Assembly (NCBI GenBank): GCA_904419315.1
Contig: CAJFQY010000019.1
Location: 1-34,664, forward strand
Reading direction: 5' to 3'
DNA length: 34,664 nt
Source of the DNA: Zongyangia gallinarum
Lineage (GTDB): Bacteria > Bacillota > Clostridia > Oscillospirales > Ruminococcaceae
Of this stretch, positions 29,607 through 34,664 are shown in pieces. The notes below the pieces were generated by a model that had not been told where the DNA came from, did not search any database, and saw only the letters and a list, made by a program, of their open reading frames with translations. Each line of letters opens with the position of its first letter. Position 1 is the first letter of the stretch. A program made the translations under genes and the position numbers.

Positions 29607-30375
29607 CAAGCTGAAAGAAACTTTTGATTTGATTCACGCAGAAGAGGATTTAAAGGATAAAACCAAAGCCTTTCTTGCCAAGGAGACCCATGGATACAAA
29701 AAAAGCAAACATTTTGGCATTCAGAAACTTATACCAGTAGCCGTCTGTTTTTTGCTTCTTCTGATCGGTTGGGGCGGCTATCATATATACTTTACGCCTA
29801 CCTCAACGATTAGCATAGATATTAACCCATCTTTAGAGTTGGGTGTCAATCGCTTTGATAAGGTCATATCGGTAAAAGGATATAATGAGGACGGGGAGCA
29901 GCTGGCATCATCGCTAAGCGTCAATAATATGGACTATAAAAATGCGGTAGAAGAGATTATGGAAAACACCAGTATCGCAGAGTACTTGTCGCAAGATGAA
30001 ATCATATCCATTGCCGTCGTAGGGGATGACCAAGAACAAAGCGAAAGAATTGTTTCCAGCATGAGATTATACACATCCGATCAAAGTAATGCCTACTGCT
30101 ATGCGGCTGATACAGAAGAGGTCGCCTTGGCCCATGAGGTAGGGCTTTCCTATGGAAAGTATAAGGCGTTTTTGGAGGTACAGGCTCTCGATCCTGAGAT
30201 CACACCGGAGCAGATACAAGAGATGTCAATGCGAGAAATCCGTGATCTGTTAAATACCTTATCTAATGCCGGAAGCAATGGAGCAAATGAACAGGATAAA
30301 ACGGGACATTGGGGAGCCGGAAAAAACCAAGGCTACGGACACGGAAAAAAGAATCGAAAAGGGGAAAGTGAATAG
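29599..30375 (+). CDS. RsgI-like membrane anti-sigma factor
   Basis: A 258-residue single-pass protein. It has a cytoplasmic N-terminus (1-43), a membrane segment (about 44-66) and an extracellular RsgI-type domain (about 70-150) starting STISIDINPSLELGVNRFD with VISVKGYNEDG. A helical part follows with YGKYKAFLEVQALDPEITPE, ending in a Gly/His/Lys-rich tail. In Clostridium thermocellum RsgI proteins carry carbohydrate-sensing modules at this end; here there is only the short basic tail, so the signal is unknown. ATG 29599 is eight bases after GGGAGGTGAT; upstream in-frame GTG 29590 and ATG 29593 lie inside that site. Confidence 0.85.
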   Translation: MNDKLKETFDLIHAEEDLKDKTKAFLAKETHGYKKSKHFGIQKLIPVAVCFLLLLIGWGGYHIYFTPTSTISIDINPSLELGVNRFDKVISVKGYNEDGEQLASSLSVNNMDYKNAVEEIMENTSIAEYLSQDEIISIAVVGDDQEQSERIVSSMRLYTSDQSNAYCYAADTEEVALAHEVGLSYGKYKAFLEVQALDPEITPEQIQEMSMREIRDLLNTLSNAGSNGANEQDKTGHWGAGKNQGYGHGKKNRKGESE

Positions 30376-30441
30376 AAATTTCGGAACTTTCCCCAGCGAA
30401 TAAAACTGGCTGTTGCTAAAAATGCAACAGCCAGTTTTATT
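30361..30441. terminator. Strong bidirectional terminator between anti-sigma and fbp
   Basis: AATAAAACTGGCTGTTGC (30399-30416) pairs perfectly with GCAACAGCCAGTTTTATT (30424-30441), 18 bp over a seven-base loop, with T-rich ends on both strands. A further inverted repeat GGGGAAAGT/ACTTTCCCC (30361-30369 and 30386-30394) brackets the anti-sigma stop codon. Confidence 0.88.
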
Positions 30442-30468
30442 TTGCCATGATTAGCGGATATGAAATTG

Positions 30469-32460
30469 TCAGTCGTGCCGCTCGCTGACAGCTCCTAACC
30501 GATAAGCGCTGAGTAGGAGCTTAAGATCTGCGATTCGCTCTCGGATTCCCTGCCCAGCATCGGTTTCGTCAACCGTGATACGGGATGAAGCCCGATCAAA
30601 TACCACCTGGGTAGAGAGGATATCCTTATTCAATTTAATGGCGTTATCCAAGCCGCTAAAGGGCTCATGAGAGCATAGGCGGAGGCCATAGGAGTTATAG
30701 ATGAGAGTGTATCCCGCAATTCCGGTAGTGGGCTGATAAACCCGGCAAAATCCTCCGTCAATGACAATGAGCTTTCCGCCGGCCTTGATGGGATTTTCTC
30801 CATCCTTTGATTTAACGGGCATGTGGCCGTTGATAATGTGGGAGTAGGAAGAACCCAGTCCAAATTGCCCGAGCAAAAAGGTGACGACGGCCTCGTCATC
30901 GGTAAAACGGTAATAGGGATTTTTCGGCTCCATCCAGCTATTTTTGTCATCGATGAGCAGCCGCTCAAAGGTGGTGATCTTTTCCCGGCCGCACAGGGGA
31001 GAGTTGCGGCCGCACCATAAAAACCAGAGAAAATCCTTGCCATATTGCTTCTGAGGGGTGGCTTCTTTGGCATAATAGCCCTGACGGGCAATGGTGTCGG
31101 CATAATCCATCAGCCTTTTTCCGGAAAGGGTCTGCCCGCCTAGGTTAAACTCCATGAGGGAACCATCGGGATTCAGAGGAATGCAGCCGTGGAAAAGCAG
31201 GTTGGAGTTGAAACAACGGTAAAGGCTGCCTTTAGAATAAAGGAAGCCCACATGACGCTGTAACCTTTCGCTGTGCTGAAATGCAGTTTTTAGCTGCTTC
31301 ATCAGCAGGGCTTCCTCTTCTGTCAGGGCGTAAGGATCGTTCTGATCCACCGTGGGAAAGTCGCAGTCGGTGAGAGAATAGGTGACCCCATCGATGTCAA
31401 TTGTTTTGTGCTGGTAATCAATTTTTCCCAGCAGCATCCGGTCATCCATCTTATATTCCGGATGGCGGAGGAGAATCTGGCCTTCTAGCTTAAACTGGAT
31501 AATGGCGATAGCCTTGTGCATCCGCGCGCCTTGCAGCATGTCTTTGAGGGTGTAATCCCGCTCATTGGGAACCTTTGGCATAAAGCGGGAAAGATCGGAA
31601 TTTTTATAAACTTCGTTGGCAAAGAGGGCCAAAGGACGCAAACTGATGCCATAACCGCTTTCAATGACTTCCAGGTTGTTGTAGGTGATGGAATTGTTGA
31701 GGACGGTGGCAATGCAGGTGCGGCTGCCGGTGGCGGCACCCATCCAGAGAATGTCATGGTTGCCCCACTGGATATCCACACTGTGGTGTCCCATCAGGTT
31801 GTCCAGGATGATGTCAGCCCGAGGGCCGCGGTCAAAAATATCCCCAACAATATGGAGCCGATCTACAATGAGCCTCTTGATGGTAGTGCAGAGGGCAATA
31901 ATAAAGGCATCAGCCCGATCAATGTCGATGATGGTAGAAATAATGTTGGCATAGTATTCCTCTTTATTATGGGCATCATAATTGACATTGATTAACTCGT
32001 CAATGATATAGTCGAAGTCTGTAGGAAGGGCTTTTCTCACCTTGGACCGGGTATATTTGCTTCCCAGCAACCGGCATAGCTCCAACAGCCGGTTGAGGGT
32101 AATCTTATACCATTCTGGCAGATCAGCAACCCGGGAGGTGATTTCCTCCAGCTTCTCTTTGGGATAGTAGATTAGGGTAGAAAGTTCGGCCCTTTCCTCT
32201 TTGGTGACAGTATTTTGGTAAAGGGCATCGACCTTCTCCCGGATCGCCCCGGAAGCGCTGTTGCGGATATGAATAAATGCCTCATATTCTCCGTGGAGGT
32301 CGGACATAAAGTGCTCTGTTCCTTTGGGAAGGCCTAAAATGGCCTGGAGATTGATAATTTCTGTGGAGGCGGCCTGAATATTGGGATATTGGTTGGATAG
32401 CATCCGCAGGTATTTTAGATGCTGCATTACGTCTTCTCTGGTCTGTTTTGGCATCTCCAT
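30469..32460 (-). CDS. fbp: Fructose-1,6-bisphosphatase, class III
   Basis: A 663-residue enzyme of the Firmicutes-type class III family, built on a calcineurin-like phosphoesterase core: FMSDLHGEYEAF, VGDIFDRGPRADI, IQWGNHDILWMG, FLWCGRNSPL, and NGHMPVKSKDGENPI with VIDGGFCRVY. It makes fructose-6-phosphate in gluconeogenesis. ATG 32460 is preferred because AGAAGTG lies at proper distance; GTG 32481 adds seven residues without a good site. It is a stand-alone gene, convergent with the anti-sigma cassette and divergent from the reductase. Length fits the family (about 640-670). Confidence 0.97.
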   Translation of the reverse strand: MEMPKQTREDVMQHLKYLRMLSNQYPNIQAASTEIINLQAILGLPKGTEHFMSDLHGEYEAFIHIRNSASGAIREKVDALYQNTVTKEERAELSTLIYYPKEKLEEITSRVADLPEWYKITLNRLLELCRLLGSKYTRSKVRKALPTDFDYIIDELINVNYDAHNKEEYYANIISTIIDIDRADAFIIALCTTIKRLIVDRLHIVGDIFDRGPRADIILDNLMGHHSVDIQWGNHDILWMGAATGSRTCIATVLNNSITYNNLEVIESGYGISLRPLALFANEVYKNSDLSRFMPKVPNERDYTLKDMLQGARMHKAIAIIQFKLEGQILLRHPEYKMDDRMLLGKIDYQHKTIDIDGVTYSLTDCDFPTVDQNDPYALTEEEALLMKQLKTAFQHSERLQRHVGFLYSKGSLYRCFNSNLLFHGCIPLNPDGSLMEFNLGGQTLSGKRLMDYADTIARQGYYAKEATPQKQYGKDFLWFLWCGRNSPLCGREKITTFERLLIDDKNSWMEPKNPYYRFTDDEAVVTFLLGQFGLGSSYSHIINGHMPVKSKDGENPIKAGGKLIVIDGGFCRVYQPTTGIAGYTLIYNSYGLRLCSHEPFSGLDNAIKLNKDILSTQVVFDRASSRITVDETDAGQGIRERIADLKLLLSAYRLGAVSERHD

Positions 32461-32578
32461 ATTGTCACTTCTTTCCGTCACATTATTGGCACAAATGCTG
32501 TTTTTCTAAGTATAACCTGTTGGCAGTGAGACTGTCAATTTAGCAACTTGTTCCAGCCGCGTTTTTTCTCCATAGGGC

Positions 32579-32606
32579 TTGACTTTAAGGACAGCAGGGG
32601 TATGAT
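32579..32606 (+). promoter_or_regulatory. Promoter of the aldo/keto reductase gene
   Basis: TTGACT (32579-32584), 16 bases, TATGAT (32601-32606), about 50 bases before the start codon. Confidence 0.6.
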
Positions 32607-32657
32607 GAAAGAGTAGACGAAAAAAGGACCGGATTTCCGGAAGATAGGAGTGTTATC

Positions 32658-33593
32658 ATGAAATATATCAAGATCAAAAATACTGACATTTGCGCTTCGA
32701 ATATTGTGATGGGTTGCATGCATCTGAGCGAGCTTTCTAAAGATGCGGCAGAAAAGCACATCAAGACCGCTATGGAGCAGGGGATCAACTTCTTTGACCA
32801 TGCCGATGTATACGATGGAGGAAAATGCGAGAGCCTGTTTGCAGAGGCCATTGGCATGAATGACGATATCCGGGAGAAAATGGTGCTCCAGAGCAAGGTG
32901 GGAATCCGCAGACTGCCCAGTGGGCACACCATTTATGACTTTTCCAGGGAACATCTCCTGGCGGCAGTGGACGCCAGCCTCCATCGGCTGAAAACCGACT
33001 ATCTAGATCTGTTGCTTCTCCACCGGCCGGATGCCCTAGTGGAGCCGGAAGAGGTAGCAGAGGCATTTGCAATTCTACATTCTACCGGCAAGGTGCGGTA
33101 TTTTGGTGTTTCCAACCAGAATTCTCAGCAGGTGGCGCTGCTCCAGAAATATGTGCCCTATAAACTTGTAGTCAATCAGTTGCAGTTGAGTATCTGCCAT
33201 ACCAACATGATTGATGTTGGCATTGCTGTCAACATGGATATTCCCCAGAGTTTTGACAGGGATGGCGCTATTTTGGATTACTGCCGCCTGAACGATATGA
33301 CCATCCAGGCTTGGTCTCCCTTCCAGTGGGGCTTTACCGAAGGTGTTTTCGTAGGTGATATGGAAAGATATCCAGAGCTTAACGAAGTGATGGATAAGGT
33401 AGCGAAGAAATATGGGGTTACCAAAAATGCGATCGCTACCGGCTGGATTGCCCGCCATCCGGCCAACATGCAGATTATCCTGGGTACAACCAACAGCCAG
33501 CGTCTCATCGAAAGCTGCCAAGGTTCTGAGCTTGTGCTGACCAAAGAAGAATGGTATGAAATCTATGAGGCAGCAGGGAATATGATCCCCTAA
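32658..33593 (+). CDS. Aldo/keto reductase (YdhF-like)
   Basis: A 311-residue NADP(H)-dependent oxidoreductase with a complete catalytic tetrad: D47 and Y52 in FFDHADVY, K80 in LQSKVG and H122 in LLLHRPD. Later motifs VRYFGVSNQN, VVNQLQLS and AWSPFQWG, and a C-terminal cofactor region with GWIARHPANMQIILGTTN, place it near the YdhF group. AGGAGTG lies before the ATG. Substrate not deducible; it stands alone with its own promoter and terminator. Confidence 0.93.
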   Translation: MKYIKIKNTDICASNIVMGCMHLSELSKDAAEKHIKTAMEQGINFFDHADVYDGGKCESLFAEAIGMNDDIREKMVLQSKVGIRRLPSGHTIYDFSREHLLAAVDASLHRLKTDYLDLLLLHRPDALVEPEEVAEAFAILHSTGKVRYFGVSNQNSQQVALLQKYVPYKLVVNQLQLSICHTNMIDVGIAVNMDIPQSFDRDGAILDYCRLNDMTIQAWSPFQWGFTEGVFVGDMERYPELNEVMDKVAKKYGVTKNAIATGWIARHPANMQIILGTTNSQRLIESCQGSELVLTKEEWYEIYEAAGNMIP

Positions 33594-33605
33594 GCCCGCT
33601 ATATG

Positions 33606-33639
33606 AAAAAAACGTCTGAGGGAACTCAGACGTTTTTTT
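33606..33639. terminator. Bidirectional terminator overlapping a coding end
   Basis: AAAAAAACGTCTGAG pairs with CTCAGACGTTTTTTT (15-bp palindrome, four-base loop). The stop and last codons of the minus-strand small gene lie in its 3' arm. Confidence 0.9.
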
Positions 33640-33805
33640 CATGGGAATTGAGCTTGTCTACGTAGTCCTTCAGCTCATCTACCGAGCGAAATTCTGACAG
33701 GTGGTAGCATAGAGCCCGTTTGAGGGCATCTGGCAAGGAATCATAGTAACCTGCCATTTCCAGATCGCCGCCAAATCCAAAACTAACCGGATGAAATTGA
33801 TCCAT
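33626..33805 (-). CDS. Small protein of unknown function next to the Nif11-like gene
   Basis: 59 residues: MDQFHPVSFGFGGDLEM, then a helical part with YYDSLPDALKRALCYHLSEF and RSVDELKDYVDKL. The pattern (short aromatic N-terminus, FGFG, then two helices) resembles small proteins I associate with gut Bacillota genomes, but I cannot name a family. ATG 33805 is five bases from GAGGTGAT. It lies 45 bases after the Nif11-like gene in the same direction and they probably share a transcript ending at 33606-33639. Confidence 0.65.
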   Translation of the reverse strand: MDQFHPVSFGFGGDLEMAGYYDSLPDALKRALCYHLSEFRSVDELKDYVDKLNSHEKNV

Positions 33806-33850
33806 AGGCAATCACCTCAGGGATAGTATGACCTGGGGAGTTCTCATCAT

Positions 33851-34129
33851 TCATTCTAAAGAGGATATAAAATTTTCATAGGCATCTTCAAAGGAAGCAT
33901 AAGGAGATGGATTCCCTCCATTGGTGCTTTTGCATTGGTTGTCGCTGCTCTCCTGGCCCAACGCAAAAAGCTCACCGACGCTGATATCATATCCGGCCTG
34001 TTTGGCGCTTTGGCAGAAGTCATCCATGGGATCCTTCGCATTTTTTGAAGCCAATAGTTTCTCTCGCAATTTCGGATTCCGCTTTGCCTGTTCCCATAAC
34101 AGCGCGAGCAGTTGTTCCGTTCGGTTCAT
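33851..34129 (-). CDS. Nif11-leader-like protein, candidate RiPP precursor
   Basis: A 92-residue protein. Residues 1-58 resemble the Nif11/nitrile-hydratase-type leader family: LLALLWEQAKRNPKLREKLL, then DDFCQSAKQAGYDISVGELF. A polar linker follows and ends in the double glycine NGG (70-72), a typical export/cleavage site. After it come 20 residues, N73 to E92 (starting NPSPYASFEDAY), with no cysteine. The start is set by GAGGTGATGG upstream. No modification enzyme, protease or transporter for RiPPs is adjacent, so it is either an orphan precursor matured elsewhere or a Nif11-domain protein with another role. Confidence 0.6.
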   Translation of the reverse strand: MNRTEQLLALLWEQAKRNPKLREKLLASKNAKDPMDDFCQSAKQAGYDISVGELFALGQESSDNQCKSTNGGNPSPYASFEDAYENFISSLE

Positions 34130-34382
34130 ACCATCACCTCATTTATAAGCATCTTTTAAATCATTTTGTTTTACATTTCTTATTAATCTAATATTATCCT
34201 AGCACAAGAGTTGGAACAATGCAATAAATTTGCAAGAATTAATGATAAAAAATGCAGAAATAATTAAAAAAATGCGATATTATGGAGGTGAGAAGCGAAA
34301 AATGAATGATGATAAAAATAAAATGCAAAAATAGGGCTGTGATGACCTATTTCTATAAAAAGTAAGGAATGGTTTTCTCATA
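34130..34382. other. AT-rich intergenic region
   Basis: Apart from the candidate promoter above I see no confident gene. On the plus strand GGAGGTGAG (34284-34292) stands ten bases before an ATG at 34302 that opens a 10-codon frame ending at 34334; this is too short to claim as a gene. Confidence 0.4.
34191..34219 (-). promoter_or_regulatory. Candidate promoter of the Nif11-like gene
   Basis: On the minus strand TTGTTC (34214-34219), 17 bases, TAATAT (34191-34196), about 60 bases before the start codon. The match is moderate. Confidence 0.4.
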
Positions 34383-34411
34383 TTGACAAGAAATGGAGGA
34401 TCATGTATAAT
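34383..34411 (+). promoter_or_regulatory. Consensus promoter of tRNA-Pro
   Basis: Perfect TTGACA (34383-34388), 17 bases, perfect TATAAT (34406-34411); start expected near 34418. Confidence 0.9.
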
Positions 34412-34435
34412 ACTACTTGCTGTTAATCAGAGGAA

Positions 34436-34512
34436 CGGGGTATAGCGCAGCTTGGTAGCGCGCTTGGTTCGGGACCAAGAGGCCGGGAGTTCGAGTCTCC
34501 CTACTCCGACCA
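34436..34512 (+). tRNA. tRNA-Pro (anticodon CGG)
   Basis: Acceptor CGGGGTA pairs with TACTCCG (one G-U), the D-arm is AGCGCAGCTTGGTAGCGC, and the anticodon stem is CTTGG/CCAAG with loop TTCGGGA giving anticodon CGG. The T-arm is GGGAG-TTCGAGT-CTCCC, with discriminator A and an encoded CCA (34510-34512). It reads CCG codons. Confidence 0.95.
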
Positions 34513-34547
34513 TCGGAGTATCCAATTTGGATACTCCGATTTTTTTA
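34512..34547 (+). terminator. Terminator of tRNA-Pro
   Basis: ATCGGAGTATCC pairs with GGATACTCCGAT, followed by six T. The first arm begins with the last base of the tRNA. Confidence 0.9.
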
Positions 34548-34664
34548 TTGCTGATCGATAAGATGGCCTGCCGGATTTGCCTATATAGACCCGCTACTTT
34601 TTTGCCCTGCCATCATCAGGCCGGGTAGGGCAGCTCCCGGCGACGCCCCGCTGGGCGTTTCGGC
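34548..34664. other. GC-rich end of window, unassigned
   Basis: No gene can be supported. From about 34600 the sequence is markedly more GC-rich than the preceding region. It contains a small stem ACGCCC/GGGCGT near 34645-34660, and open frames enter from the right on the minus strand (one ends near 34585). It could be the 3' end of a neighbouring gene. Confidence 0.3.

Noticed and set aside
34302..34334. Ten-codon frame after GGAGGTGAG
   Set aside because: Too short and AT-rich; a good ribosome binding site by itself is not enough to call a gene.

Overview
The window looks like a chromosomal stretch of a spore-forming anaerobic member of the Bacillota, class Clostridia. The evidence is a forespore sigma factor (sigG) with a sigma-G-like promoter, a YlmC/YmxH-type sporulation protein, a class III fructose-1,6-bisphosphatase, strong AGGAGG ribosome binding sites, a BlaI/BlaR1-type pair, an RsgI-like anti-sigma factor and an NPxTG cell-wall sorting signal. 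I cannot place it to genus from sequence alone.

Layout. (1) 1-7750: two MacB/FtsX-type ABC exporters. One is an ATPase-permease fusion on the minus strand, cut by the window edge and preceded by a DUF1294 gene. The other is a plus-strand tetR-ATPase-permease operon whose 1179-residue permease carries a long extracellular coiled coil. (2) 7815-11089: a housekeeping and sporulation block, sigG-ylmC then rpsB-tsf, with a structured rpsB leader RNA. The usual pyrH-frr does not follow tsf. (3) 11120-24759: a carbohydrate island. It is flanked by two minus-strand secreted multidomain proteins. One is a GH32 fructanase-like gene broken 16 residues after its catalytic aspartate; the other is a sortase-anchored SGNH esterase. 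Between them lie an orphan CsoR-type repressor and a nine-gene operon: deoR, alsB-alsA-alsC-like sugar ABC importer, cupin phosphohexose isomerase, hxlA, hxlB, alsK-like ROK kinase, alsE-like epimerase. (4) 24976-27483: blaI-blaR1-type sensor pair with two operators. (5) 27529-30441: small and DUF genes, then a three-gene cassette (secreted calcium-loop repeat protein, ECF sigma factor, RsgI-like anti-sigma) behind an ECF-like promoter. (6) 30469-34664: fbp, an aldo/keto reductase, a Nif11-leader-like (RiPP precursor type) gene with a small partner, tRNA-Pro(CGG), and an unassigned GC-rich end.

How the genes fit. The central operon reads as D-allose catabolism: AlsBAC-like import, AlsK-like phosphorylation, isomerisation to allulose-6-phosphate by a cupin enzyme instead of RpiB, and AlsE-like epimerisation to fructose-6-phosphate. 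The unusual part is that both enzymes of the ribulose monophosphate pathway (HxlA, HxlB) are embedded between isomerase and kinase. They could connect the hexulose-6-phosphate pool to ribulose-5-phosphate and formaldehyde. This is the best candidate in the window for an undescribed metabolic system. The Nif11-like gene and the calcium-loop/sigma/anti-sigma cassette come next.
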